Notes: a model not told the origin generated them from the letters alone. Numbered from the stretch's first letter, positions 1 through 8,267 are shown. The stretch is 64,000 nucleotides of DNA from Brooklawnia sp937867175 (GCA_036821905.1 DAISIR010000005.1:62001-126000), one strand, 5' to 3'. Translations and numbers: made by a program.

Positions 1-51
1 GAGGTCCGCCGCCAGCGCTCCCTGGCTGTGATCCGTGACTTCATCCAATGA
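1..51 (+). CDS. C-terminal end of an unidentified protein (partial)
   Basis: The window opens inside a reading frame whose last 16 residues are basic and hydrophobic (ending RDFIQ) and which stops with TGA at 49-51. The next small ORF starts inside this stop (ATGA), so the gene is probably the upstream member of the restriction-modification operon. Too little is visible to assign a function. Confidence 0.5.
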   Translation, partial: EVRRQRSLAVIRDFIQ

Positions 52-188
52 GCGCCACGAGCGAGCAGCACCCGCCCCCACGGCCACGCCTGGCGGGTTC
101 TGTCGGTGCCGCTGCCTACGATGACAAGAAGCGAGTTCGAGCACTCGCAAACCTTGAAGGAGACGTAGCGAGTGTCGCGACTGACTGA
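48..188 (+). CDS. Small 46-residue protein between upstream gene and mod
   Basis: A 46-codon frame starts with ATG at 48-50, overlapping the upstream stop as ATGA, and ends at TGA 186-188, 17 bases inside the methyltransferase gene. The N-terminal half is rich in Pro and Arg; the C-terminal half is basic with a KKRVRAL stretch. Both overlaps suggest translational coupling along the operon. No family is recognised. It could be a real small accessory protein of the R-M locus or only a coupling ORF; the double overlap is the only support. Confidence 0.4.
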   Translation: MSATSEQHPPPRPRLAGSVGAAAYDDKKRVRALANLEGDVASVATD

Positions 189-2301
189 ACTACTGAGGCA
201 GGCCCGCAAGGCCGACAAGCAACTCGGTGACGACCTGGAGAAGGAGTTCGCCGCCCTCATGAAGCGGCGGACGTTCGGCCTGGTCTTCGAGCAGCACCAG
301 CCGGAGGCCGTGGAGTTGCCCGGGCGTGCCGTGCGTCGGGGCGACAAAGTGCGAGTGCTCCCGCCTCGGGGTGAGGTCAAGCAGGGCGACCAGCGGCTCT
401 GGCGAGTGGAGCAGATCGAGCGCGTGGACGGGGCCCGAGTCGCGCACCTGCTGGAACTGGACGCCGAAGAGCCGGAGAACCAGGTCGTCATCGTTGACGA
501 CCTGGTGGTGGTTGCGGAGTTCAACGACCGCATCTACCCGGGGCTCGTGGAGACCGGACGAGTAGAGCGCGGCGGCGACAAGCCGTTCCACACCGTCATC
601 AACGCGGAGAACTTCCACGCCCTGGAGATGTTGACCTACACCCATCGCGGCAAAGTCGACGCCATCTACATCGACCCTCCGTACAACACGGGCGCGAAGG
701 ACTGGAAGTACAACAACAACTACGTCGAGGGCGACGACGACTACCGGCACTCCAAGTGGCTGGCGTTCATGGAACGACGCCTGGAGGTCGCCCGGGAACT
801 GCTGAACCCCGAGGACTCTGTTCTCATCGTGACGATTGACGAGAAGGAGTACGCTCGACTGGCTCTGCTCCTGGAGCAGACTTTCCCCGAGGCGCGAATC
901 CAAATGGTGAGTAGCGTCATCAACCCAAAGGGCTCACATCGGAGCGGCGGCTTCGCGAGAAGCGACGAGTACCTCTTCTTCGTAATGATTGGTCAAGCGG
1001 CACCGTTGGCCCTTCCATTAGGTGCGGAGTGGAAGATCGTCAATGACAGACGGGCTCAAACTCTTCGGTGGGCCGAGTTGTTGCGCACTGGCGACGGTTC
1101 CAGCCGAGTCGATAGGCCGAACATGTTCTATCCCGTTTTCGTTCAAGCCGGTGATAGTGGCCCCATGATCCACTCTGTGGGTGAACCCTATTACGGGACG
1201 GACTTGGATGAGGTGGCCGCACCCAAAGGATGCTCAGCGGTTTGGCCTATCAAGGCGAACGGGGGTGAAGGAAGATGGCAAACCAGCCCGGAAAATCTGA
1301 GGCAGTTGGTGGCGGATGGATTCGCCCGACTCGGCGCTTGGCGCGGGGGCAGAACGGCAATCTCCTACCTGAAGGCAGGCGAGCAGGCGAAAGTGAAGTC
1401 CGGGCAGTTCCCTATCACTGGCCGCAGGTCGGACAACTCAGTGATTGTAGATAGTGCTTCCTATTTGCCATCGTTTGTGCCGTCAAGCCAATGGAGACTA
1501 TCTGCTCACAATGCCGAGCAGTGTGGGACGAACTTGATCAAACAACTTCTGCCCGGGCGGAAGTTCCCGTTCCCCAAGTCCCTGTATGCAGTTGAGGACG
1601 CTCTACGCTTCTTCGTTCAGAATAGGCCCGAGGCTGTCGTCCTGGACTTCTTCTCCGGCTCGGGCACCACGGCCCACGCCGTCATGCGTCTCAACAAGCA
1701 GGACGGTGGCCGTCGTCAGTGCATCTCGGTGACAAACAACGAGGTGAGCGCCGACGAGCAGCGCGGCCTGCGCAAGCGGGGCCTGCGTCCTGGCGACGAG
1801 GACTGGGAGTCGCTGGGTATCTGTGACTACATCACCAAGCCCCGCGTGACTGCCGCCATCACGGGTCGGACTCCCGAGGGAGAGCCGATCAAGGGTGACT
1901 ATCGGTTCACAGATGAGTTCCCGATGAGTGACGGTTTCGAGGAGAACGCGGCGTTCTTCACGCTCACGTACGAGGCTCCCCTGTCGGTGCGCCACAACCG
2001 GGCTTTCGAGCGGATAGCCCCGATGTTGTGGATGCGCGCGGGGTCGCAGGGCCGGATCATCAGCGACCTGGGTGAGGATGGCTGGGACGTGGCCGAGACG
2101 TACGGGGTGCTGGAGAACCTGGACCGGGCCGGGGACTTCGTGGCCCGGGTGGCTGAGGAGGAGTCGGTGCGGACGGCGTTCGTCGTCACCGACGACGATT
2201 CGGCGTTCCAGATGGTGTGCCGGGACCTGCCGAGTGCGGTGCTGCCGGTGCGGCTGTACGAGTCGTACTTGCAGAACTTCCAGTTGAGAGGTGGTCGCTG
2301 A
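172..2301 (+). CDS. mod: Type III R-M DNA methyltransferase (Mod), N6-adenine
   Basis: A 709-residue beta-class DNA N6-adenine methyltransferase. The catalytic motif IV DPPYNTG lies at residues 168-174 and the AdoMet-binding motif DFFSGSGTT near 492-500; this order (catalytic before cofactor motif) defines the beta class used by type III Mod subunits. The stretch between them should hold the target-recognition domain. The GTG start at 172 has an AAGGAG ribosome site at 157-162. The stop overlaps the ATG of the helicase-nuclease gene by one base (TGATG), the usual tight mod-res arrangement. By family knowledge it methylates one strand of an asymmetric site and provides sequence specificity for the restriction complex. 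The recognition sequence cannot be read from the protein. Confidence 0.88.
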   Translation: MSRLTELLRQARKADKQLGDDLEKEFAALMKRRTFGLVFEQHQPEAVELPGRAVRRGDKVRVLPPRGEVKQGDQRLWRVEQIERVDGARVAHLLELDAEEPENQVVIVDDLVVVAEFNDRIYPGLVETGRVERGGDKPFHTVINAENFHALEMLTYTHRGKVDAIYIDPPYNTGAKDWKYNNNYVEGDDDYRHSKWLAFMERRLEVARELLNPEDSVLIVTIDEKEYARLALLLEQTFPEARIQMVSSVINPKGSHRSGGFARSDEYLFFVMIGQAAPLALPLGAEWKIVNDRRAQTLRWAELLRTGDGSSRVDRPNMFYPVFVQAGDSGPMIHSVGEPYYGTDLDEVAAPKGCSAVWPIKANGGEGRWQTSPENLRQLVADGFARLGAWRGGRTAISYLKAGEQAKVKSGQFPITGRRSDNSVIVDSASYLPSFVPSSQWRLSAHNAEQCGTNLIKQLLPGRKFPFPKSLYAVEDALRFFVQNRPEAVVLDFFSGSGTTAHAVMRLNKQDGGRRQCISVTNNEVSADEQRGLRKRGLRPGDEDWESLGICDYITKPRVTAAITGRTPEGEPIKGDYRFTDEFPMSDGFEENAAFFTLTYEAPLSVRHNRAFERIAPMLWMRAGSQGRIISDLGEDGWDVAETYGVLENLDRAGDFVARVAEEESVRTAFVVTDDDSAFQMVCRDLPSAVLPVRLYESYLQNFQLRGGR

Positions 2302-4874
2302 TGCGCTACACGCTGAAGGACTACCAGGGCGAGGCCGTTCGGGACGTGCTGCGGAACCTGGAGCAGGCCCGAGACATGTACCACCGCTACGGGTCACTGT
2401 CCCAGTTCTCCCTCACGGCCACGACCGGCGCGGGAAAGACGGTCATGGCCGCTGCGGTGATCGAGGCGCTCTTCTTCGGCAACGACGAGTTCGACTTCGA
2501 GCCCGACCCAGGCGCGGTGGTGCTGTGGTTCTCCGACGACCCCTCGCTGAACGAGCAGTCCCGGGCACGGTTGCAGGAAGCCGCGAGCGAACTCGACTCG
2601 CGCCTACGGGTCATCGAGACGACGTTCTCCGAGACCTCCCTGAGGCCCGGTCACGTGTACTTCCTGAACACCCAGAAGTTGTCCAAGAACTCGCGCCTGG
2701 TGCGTGGCGAACCGAGCCCCACTCCGGGGCAGGTGCGCCTGTTCGAGCCGCGTCCGGATGAGATGCAGTCCTCGATCTACGACGTGATCACCAACACCGT
2801 CGAGAACAAGGACCTGACCCTGTACTTCGTCCTGGATGAGGCACACCGGGGCATGGGGACGACGAGCAAGGACCGCACCATCGTGCAGCGGCTGATCAAC
2901 GGCCACGGGGCGGTGCCGCCGATGCCGGTCGTCTTCGGCATCTCAGCCACGGTGGAGCGGTTCGAGGCCGCAATGAAGGACGCCAAGGGACGGACCGCGC
3001 TCCCTTCGGTGGAGGTGGACTCCGCCCTAGTGCAGGCATCGGGGCTGTTGAAGGACGACATCGTGCTTTCCATCCCGACCGAGGAGGGCGTCTTCGACAC
3101 GGTGCTGCTGCGTCGGGCGGTGGAGAAGGTCCGGGCCTCGACGGCTGCGTGGCTGGCGTATGCCGAGGAGCAGGAGGAGGCCGATCCGGTCATCCCGCTG
3201 CTGGTCGTGCAGGTCGGTGACAAGCCCACCCAGGAGACCCTGGTCCGGACGCTGGACACCATCTACGACGCCTGGCCCGAACTCGGCCCCGACGCCGTGG
3301 CGAACGTCTTCGGTGAGCACCAGGACCTCTTGGTCGGCCAGCAGGGCGTGCCCTACATCGAGCCCCAACGGGTGCAGGACGCCAAGCACGTGCGCGTGCT
3401 GCTGGCCAAGTCTGCGATCTCCACGGGCTGGGACTGCCCCCGAGCCGAGGTCCTGGTCTCGATGCGCCCGGCCAAGGACCGCACCCACATCACCCAGTTG
3501 CTCGGACGGATGATCCGTACTCCCTTGGCTCGGCGCATCCCGGGCAACGAGTTGCTCAACAGCGTGGACTGTCTGCTGCCGTTCTTCGACCGCAAGACCG
3601 CCACGGGCGTGGCCGAGATGCTGATGAGAGGTGCGACCTCCAAGGACGAGGAGGACAGCGATACCGGAGGCGGCGAGGGACGCCGCGTGCTGTTCGACCC
3701 GGTGGACCTGCACCCCAACCCGAAGGTGCCACAGGAGGTCTGGGAGACCTTCGCCGCTCTCCCCTCGGTGACGATCCCCAAGAAGGGCGTCAAGCCGATC
3801 CGCAGGCTCACCGCGCTGGCCACAGCGCTGTCGAAGGACGGGCTGGTCGAGGAGGCTGTGGAGAAGGCGCACAAGCACCTGCACGCGGTCCTGGACGGGC
3901 GGGCCGTGCAGCACAAGGAGAAGGTCGAGCAGGCTCGTGCGGACGTGCTCACCATGAGCGGTGAGGAGGCCCGGGGCCGGATCGGCGGCGGCTTCTCCTA
4001 CAAGTCGTTCCAGGAGTCGGCTGACCCTCGGGCCATTGAGGACTCCTACCGGGCCGCTGCGCGCGTCCTGAGCCCCGCCCTGTGCTCGTCCTACGTCGAC
4101 CACCTGGTCGGTCCGGACGGGGATGATGATGACCTCCTGGAGGCCAACATCGCCGTCGCCTCGCTCGGGCGGGTGCCTGAGATCGCAGAGGCGGTGGAGG
4201 ACGAGGCCGACGCGCTGGCGAGGAAGTGGCTCAATCAGACCCGCGTCGCCCGCAAGGGGCTGTCGGACGAGCGGCAGGCGGAGTACGACCGACTGGAGGG
4301 CATGTCCACCCAACCCGAACGCATCTCCCTCACCGTCCCGAAAGCAGCGCAGGCCGAGACGATGGTGCGCGAGAAGGACGGCACCGAGAGTGCGCTGGAG
4401 ACCCGGCTCATGCACCTCATGGCAGCCGAGGACGGTACCTACCCGATCACGCTCAACGACTGGGAGCGGAAGGTGCTGGACTCCGAGGCTGAGCAGCCCG
4501 GCTTCAAGGGCTGGTACCGCAACCCCGCCCGGGCGACCAAGGAGTCCTTGGCCATCGCCTACAAGGAGGACTCCGGTACGTGGAAGGCCGTCCGGCCCGA
4601 CTTCATCTTCTTCGGGACCGACCACACCGGCCAGGTCGTCGCGGACCTCGTGGACCCCCACGGCCACCACCTCTCCGACGCCCTGCCCAAGTTGCGCGGG
4701 TTGGCGGCGTTCGCGGAGAAGTACCAGGGCGAGTTCCGCCGCATCGAGTCCGTGGCCGAGACCGGAGGGACCATGCGCGTCCTCGACCTGACCAAGCACC
4801 ACGTTCGGCAGGCCGTCCGGGACGCCAAGACCGCTAAGGGACTGTACGAGTCCGGCGTAGCGAACGACTACTGA
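2301..4874 (+). CDS. res: Type III R-M helicase/endonuclease (Res)
   Basis: An 857-residue SF2 helicase protein, the likely restriction subunit partnered with Mod. Walker A is TTGAGKT at about residues 41-47 and the DEAH box is at 179-182. A C-terminal segment beginning RPDFIFFGTD (about 770) corresponds to the PD-(D/E)XK nuclease region, but where a canonical enzyme has ExK the protein reads ADLVDPHGHH, so the catalytic lysine is not evident. The start used is ATG 2301, which overlaps the mod stop and has a GAGAGGTGG ribosome site at 2285-2293; a longer in-frame reading from 2217 lies inside mod and is rejected. By family knowledge, two head-to-head sites trigger ATP-dependent communication and cleavage. 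Confidence 0.82.
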   Translation: MRYTLKDYQGEAVRDVLRNLEQARDMYHRYGSLSQFSLTATTGAGKTVMAAAVIEALFFGNDEFDFEPDPGAVVLWFSDDPSLNEQSRARLQEAASELDSRLRVIETTFSETSLRPGHVYFLNTQKLSKNSRLVRGEPSPTPGQVRLFEPRPDEMQSSIYDVITNTVENKDLTLYFVLDEAHRGMGTTSKDRTIVQRLINGHGAVPPMPVVFGISATVERFEAAMKDAKGRTALPSVEVDSALVQASGLLKDDIVLSIPTEEGVFDTVLLRRAVEKVRASTAAWLAYAEEQEEADPVIPLLVVQVGDKPTQETLVRTLDTIYDAWPELGPDAVANVFGEHQDLLVGQQGVPYIEPQRVQDAKHVRVLLAKSAISTGWDCPRAEVLVSMRPAKDRTHITQLLGRMIRTPLARRIPGNELLNSVDCLLPFFDRKTATGVAEMLMRGATSKDEEDSDTGGGEGRRVLFDPVDLHPNPKVPQEVWETFAALPSVTIPKKGVKPIRRLTALATALSKDGLVEEAVEKAHKHLHAVLDGRAVQHKEKVEQARADVLTMSGEEARGRIGGGFSYKSFQESADPRAIEDSYRAAARVLSPALCSSYVDHLVGPDGDDDDLLEANIAVASLGRVPEIAEAVEDEADALARKWLNQTRVARKGLSDERQAEYDRLEGMSTQPERISLTVPKAAQAETMVREKDGTESALETRLMHLMAAEDGTYPITLNDWERKVLDSEAEQPGFKGWYRNPARATKESLAIAYKEDSGTWKAVRPDFIFFGTDHTGQVVADLVDPHGHHLSDALPKLRGLAAFAEKYQGEFRRIESVAETGGTMRVLDLTKHHVRQAVRDAKTAKGLYESGVANDY

Positions 4875-4890
4875 GTGCGTAGGGGCTGAC

Positions 4891-5940
4891 GTGATCTGGG
4901 GCGCGACGTGGTGGGAGGCCGCATCGGCTATCGGGACAGTCGGTGCCGTTGTGGTAGCGCTCCTGCTTGCGGCGGGCGAGGGCGCTCGGGCTCGCCGGGC
5001 TGAGAGAGCCTTGTCCAAGATGCGCGCGGAGCAGCGGAGTGACGCTGAGGAGCGGCAGGCGGGAATGGTTTCGGCCTGGGTCGAGATTCAGGCAACGCCC
5101 AGTGAGGATGGCAGTCACTACGAGCGCAAGGCGACCGTCCATGTCGCCAACGAAGGTGACCGTCCGGTCTACAACGCGAACGTCTGCATCGGTGTTCAGA
5201 ATGCACTCGACCGTTGGACACCAGTCGGTCCGCTGGCGGTACCTCTTCCATTGCCCGTGCTCGCCTCACGCTCGCGACAGTCGTGGGATATCACGATCCC
5301 GCTTCTAGCCTGCTCCATGGAGACCGGCAACGTCATGAGCGGACCCACTGCTGCCATCGCCTTCACAGACGCTTCTGGCGAACGCTGGACTCGGAACTTT
5401 GACCTCGCACTGACCCGACAGTCCAAGGCGGGCGAGGCCGCGCTCTTTACCGTTGACCCTGAGTACGGCGAGGAGCAGTTGGGGCAGATCGAGAACCCCT
5501 TTAACCCAGTCACGACCGTGCTCTTGTTCCTCAACGCCCTGGGTCGAGACGGCGGACCGGACTGGGACTTGATCTCGGCTCTCCTGGACCCGGGGGCCGA
5601 AGGCTGGAGCAAGATGACCGACGACGAGTGGGTCGAGGCCGCGAAGCACTGGTCACAACTGGGGATCGCCGCGCACGTCCACTACCCAGCCCCTCGGATC
5701 GCATACGTGAAGACTTTGACCGATGAGGCTGCTGATCAGCGATTAGACGGGCCGGGGTACGTCGAGGTGCCTATGACGCTCTTCACGCTTAGATTCGTGC
5801 GCGGCGCGGGATGGAAAGTGTTCAGTATCGGAGGCCCAACCCCGGCGCACATGATCGAGTTTCCGGAAAAGGACCTCTATCGCGATATCCGCTCGCTCGA
5901 TCCACCAGAGTCTGGTGCGTCGGGGACAGGAAGCACTTGA
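4891..5940 (+). CDS. Unknown protein with N-terminal membrane anchor
   Basis: 349 residues starting at GTG 4891, 16 bases after res. Residues about 9-27 (ASAIGTVGAVVVALLLAAG) form one transmembrane helix. A short charged linker rich in Arg and Glu (about 30-57, possibly coiled coil) follows, then a soluble domain with beta-rich patches; the segment VHVANEGDRPVYNANV resembles many uncharacterised actinobacterial anchored proteins with an immunoglobulin-like or C2-like fold. No catalytic motif is evident. The tight spacing suggests cotranscription with mod-res, so it may be an accessory of the defence locus, but this is inference. Confidence 0.6.
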   Translation: MIWGATWWEAASAIGTVGAVVVALLLAAGEGARARRAERALSKMRAEQRSDAEERQAGMVSAWVEIQATPSEDGSHYERKATVHVANEGDRPVYNANVCIGVQNALDRWTPVGPLAVPLPLPVLASRSRQSWDITIPLLACSMETGNVMSGPTAAIAFTDASGERWTRNFDLALTRQSKAGEAALFTVDPEYGEEQLGQIENPFNPVTTVLLFLNALGRDGGPDWDLISALLDPGAEGWSKMTDDEWVEAAKHWSQLGIAAHVHYPAPRIAYVKTLTDEAADQRLDGPGYVEVPMTLFTLRFVRGAGWKVFSIGGPTPAHMIEFPEKDLYRDIRSLDPPESGASGTGST

Positions 5941-6181
5941 TGGAAACCGACACCGGTCAGTTCACGATCCCCATTCAGGGGGTCGTCTGCGTGCCCACAC
6001 GAGGAACTACATGGTTGTCATTAGCAGCAACTAGACTTCTGCCCAAGAGCACCGAAGCCCCGAACACTCCGGGGTGGAGCGCTCAGGGCCTGGTGTCTAG
6101 TTGGCGAACTAGGGCTCCGACTCTAGTCGCTCCATGCGCAGTGCTCGCACATGGGCCACGGCCCAGAACGGAGGCTGCCTA
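5941..6181 (+). other. Structured gap, probably non-coding, with inverted repeats
   Basis: An 80-codon frame (ATG 5940 to 6182) crosses this stretch and overlaps the preceding stop as TGATG, but its sequence has no recognisable domain and the stretch is more AT-rich and structured than its neighbours. It contains the perfect hairpin CTAGTT-GGCG-AACTAG (6097-6112), enclosed by GGAGC (6076-6080) and GCTCC (6114-6118), and a CCCCG/CGGGG stem near 6060-6075. I read it as a terminator/promoter or leader region ahead of the 6182 gene rather than a gene. Confidence 0.35.
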
Positions 6182-6391
6182 ATGGCACGCACCGCGAGTA
6201 GGAGCGCCCGCACCGGGCGCTTCGTGAAGGCTTCGACCGCACGTCGGAGTCCTAGGACGACCACGACCGAGCGGATCGGTCGGGGCACGTCCAACAAGAC
6301 GACCGTCCACCGCTCCACCATCACCGGACGGTTCGTCAAGGAGTCCACGGCCCAGCGCCACCCGAGCACGACGATCAGTCAGCGGGTGTGA
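6182..6391 (+). CDS. Small basic protein with duplicated TGRFVK motif
   Basis: 69 residues, strongly basic and rich in Thr, Ser and Arg. The motif TGRFVKASTARRSP near residue 11 recurs as TGRFVKESTAQRHP near residue 48, so the protein is an internal duplication of about 35 residues. Short actinobacterial proteins with SARTGRFV...T(V)TE patterns are widespread but uncharacterised. GGAGG at 6170-6174 supports ATG 6182. The high charge suggests nucleic-acid binding, which is inference only. Confidence 0.6.
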   Translation: MARTASRSARTGRFVKASTARRSPRTTTTERIGRGTSNKTTVHRSTITGRFVKESTAQRHPSTTISQRV

Positions 6392-6394
6392 GCC

Positions 6395-6655
6395 ATGGCC
6401 AACTTCAAGATGAATCCCGGCTGGGAGAAGGAACTGGAGAAGGCTGTTCGGCCCGCTCTGAAGGACATCGCCTCTGACTATCAGAAGATGTTCGACTCCC
6501 TCGCCCGGCGCTACAAGGGTCGGCCCGTCTCAGAGATCAAGCCCGTGCTACGGCGCGAGTGGTCTCGGGTCGGCGGGTCGATCTCCGATCCCGAGTTGAC
6601 CGAGTACGCGACTCACATCAGCGAGGGCACTCGCATCCAGATGCGGGTCAAGTAG
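6395..6655 (+). CDS. Small unknown protein (86 aa)
   Basis: 86 residues starting ATG 6395, four bases after the stop of the small basic protein, so the two are probably cotranscribed. It is predicted mostly helical with alternating charges (WEKELEKAVRPALKDIA, then RRYKGRPVSEIKPVLRREW). No membrane helix, signal peptide or known motif is visible. Its place in the island suggests an accessory or phage-like origin, but no function can be given. Confidence 0.6.
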   Translation: MANFKMNPGWEKELEKAVRPALKDIASDYQKMFDSLARRYKGRPVSEIKPVLRREWSRVGGSISDPELTEYATHISEGTRIQMRVK

Positions 6656-6659
6656 GTCC

Positions 6660-6702
6660 GATGGGGTGCAGCGGCGAGGGGAAGTGTCCGCTGCACCCCA
6701 TC
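6660..6702 (+). terminator. Strong hairpin between small genes and TIR module
   Basis: Perfect 15-bp stem: GATGGGGTGCAGCGG (6660-6674) pairs with 6688-6702 around a 13-base loop. It starts five bases after the stop of the 86-residue gene. There is no T-run, as is common in actinobacterial terminators. It probably ends the upstream transcript and separates it from the TIR-like module. Confidence 0.6.
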
Positions 6703-6793
6703 TCCACGGGCGGTGATCCAGGAGTGTCGGACCCGCCTGCTACAGATGTTCGTGAGCCCGGGCGAGACCGGGGACCACGCGAAGGGAGCCGCA

Positions 6794-7282
6794 ATGGCCA
6801 AGTCAGTCTTCTACTCATTCCACTACGACAACGACGTGCACCGCGTCCAGTTGGTCCGTCAGATCGACGCGCTCACTGGAGCGCCAGAGATCACCGGACA
6901 GAACTGGGAGCAGGTTCGGTACAAGACCGAGACTGCCATCCAGAACTGGATCGACAAGGAGATGAACTACAAGAAGGCGGTCATCGTCCTCATCGGACGC
7001 AAGACCTCCGAGCGCCACTACGTTCAGTACGAGATCGAACGTGCCTGGTCAATGAAGAAGCCTCTGCTGGGAGTGCGCATCCACGGGTTGGCCTCTCTGA
7101 GCGACGGTGCGGACTCGCCCGGCGAGGACCCCTTCCAGGCGCTTGGCCTCAACGGTGTACCTGTCTTCGATCCCACGCAGAAGGACTGGTACACGTCGCG
7201 GATCGACACCAAGGCGACCTTCAATGAACTGCGCCGCCAACTGCCCTCCTGGGCTGACCAGGGTGTCGTCAGATGGTCATGA
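6794..7282 (+). CDS. TIR-like domain protein (MTH538/ThsB type)
   Basis: 162 residues, a single TIR-like domain of the MTH538 (DUF1863) family found in ThsB of Thoeris. The N-terminal strand VFYSFHYDND (5-14), the hydrophobic strand KKAVIVLIGRKT (60-71), the signature YVQYEIERAW (76-85, conserved Glu80) and KPLLGVRIHG (89-98) match the family pattern. By family knowledge such proteins use NAD to make nucleotide signals on infection. ATG 6794 is chosen because AAGGGAG lies at about 6780-6786; upstream in-frame residues have no support. It overlaps the HIT gene, forming a tight module with it and the membrane protein that follows. No ThsA-like (SIR2/SLOG) partner is in the window, so this is not classical Thoeris. 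Confidence 0.8.
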   Translation: MAKSVFYSFHYDNDVHRVQLVRQIDALTGAPEITGQNWEQVRYKTETAIQNWIDKEMNYKKAVIVLIGRKTSERHYVQYEIERAWSMKKPLLGVRIHGLASLSDGADSPGEDPFQALGLNGVPVFDPTQKDWYTSRIDTKATFNELRRQLPSWADQGVVRWS

Positions 7283-7716
7283 CCCCGGCAGATTGCCCGT
7301 TCTGCGAGATAGTCCAGCGCGAGGACCCGGACGCCCGCGAGGTCTACCGGGACGAGCATGTCGTCGCCTTCTTCCCGACCGAGCCCGCCGTACTTGGCCA
7401 CACCATGGTCGTGCCGAGAGAGCACGTTCCGGACATCTGGTCACTCTCGGAGGAGAAGGCGGCTCATCTGGCCCGCGCAACAGTTCGGCTCGCTGGGGCG
7501 ATCCGAGAAGCGGTGCACCCTGAGGGGCTGAACGTCATCCAGTCCAACGGAGAGGCGGCAACCCAGACCGTCTTCCATCTCCACGTGCACCTCGTGCCCC
7601 GCTGGGTCGGGGATGCGATGGGACCTATCTGGCCAGAGGAGACAGACTACGGCGAGGCCGAGAAGGATCAGACCCTTGCGGCAGTGCGTGAAGCATGCAG
7701 GACCGTGAACCCGTGA
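7273..7716 (+). CDS. HIT-family nucleotide hydrolase/transferase
   Basis: 147 residues from ATG 7273; ATG 7279, which overlaps the upstream stop as ATGA, is an equally likely start. CPFC at residues 8-11 gives the zinc-site Cys pair of HINT-like proteins, and the histidine triad HLHVH (102-106) followed by LVPRW is complete, so the enzyme should be active. HIT proteins hydrolyse or transfer nucleoside phosphoramidates and dinucleotides. The gene is embedded between a TIR-like gene and a membrane-protein gene with overlaps on both sides, which is not the normal setting of a housekeeping HIT protein. A role in making, trimming or clearing a nucleotide signal is inferred. Confidence 0.85.
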   Translation: MVMTPADCPFCEIVQREDPDAREVYRDEHVVAFFPTEPAVLGHTMVVPREHVPDIWSLSEEKAAHLARATVRLAGAIREAVHPEGLNVIQSNGEAATQTVFHLHVHLVPRWVGDAMGPIWPEETDYGEAEKDQTLAAVREACRTVNP

Positions 7717-8267
7717 CGGACGACAAGGGCGACGCGGACAGCAAGGGTCCAAGTCGCGAGGACCTGCACAAGCATCTCGACTTCATCCAATCGGTCGTCA
7801 CTCGCATGTCTGCGGCGTCAACGAGCACCAAGAGTTGGCTGCTACCTGTAGTCACAGCCACCTACGGCTATGGCATGACGCAGAACGCCTGGTCGGTCAT
7901 TGCGCTCGGTCTCGGAGCGGTGCTTCTCTTCATGTTCTTGGACGCTCATTACCTCGATAGGGAGAAGGCGTACAGAGCCCTCTACGACGCGGTGGCGCGC
8001 AAGAAGGGCATTCCGCTGTTCAGCCTCGACCCTGGCGAGGTTGGCCGTTGTAGGCACGTGTCCGAGGGCCAGCGGGACATCACACCCGACGAGGCAGACG
8101 ACGAGGCCAAGGGAGCGGTGGATACGCCGGGGAAGGGGCCACGGTTCCAGTTCTTGAACGAATGGAAGACAGACGCCTCCGTGTGGAAGTCTTGGGCCAT
8201 CACGCCGTTCTACGGCTCGCTTCTCCTTGTCGGCCTCATCCTCCTGATCCGCGCCTGTCTCTCGTAA
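7713..8267 (+). CDS. Three-helix membrane protein of the TIR-HIT module
   Basis: 184 residues from GTG 7713, which overlaps the HIT stop as GTGA and has AGGA at 7699-7702; an in-frame ATG at 7695 is the alternative. A charged N-terminus with a helix (LDFIQSVVTRMS) precedes two close transmembrane segments (about 41-56 and 60-76). Then comes FLDAHYLDREKAYRALYDAV, a signature I associate with small membrane proteins encoded beside TIR-like genes. A cytosolic domain and a third C-terminal membrane helix (about 162-181) complete it. A membrane effector triggered by a TIR-made signal is a reasonable inference; no pore or enzymatic motif is seen. Confidence 0.7.
   Translation: MTDDKGDADSKGPSREDLHKHLDFIQSVVTRMSAASTSTKSWLLPVVTATYGYGMTQNAWSVIALGLGAVLLFMFLDAHYLDREKAYRALYDAVARKKGIPLFSLDPGEVGRCRHVSEGQRDITPDEADDEAKGAVDTPGKGPRFQFLNEWKTDASVWKSWAITPFYGSLLLVGLILLIRACLS

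Noticed and set aside
5940..6182. 80-codon gene in the gap after the anchored protein
   Set aside because: Only start overlap supports it; the translation is not protein-like and the DNA is dominated by inverted repeats.
6713..6793. N-terminal extension of the TIR-like protein by 27 residues
   Set aside because: The added sequence has no protein-like pattern, while ATG 6794 has a good ribosome site.
6794..8267. Classical Thoeris (ThsA plus ThsB)
   Set aside because: No SIR2/SLOG ThsA-type protein is present in the window.
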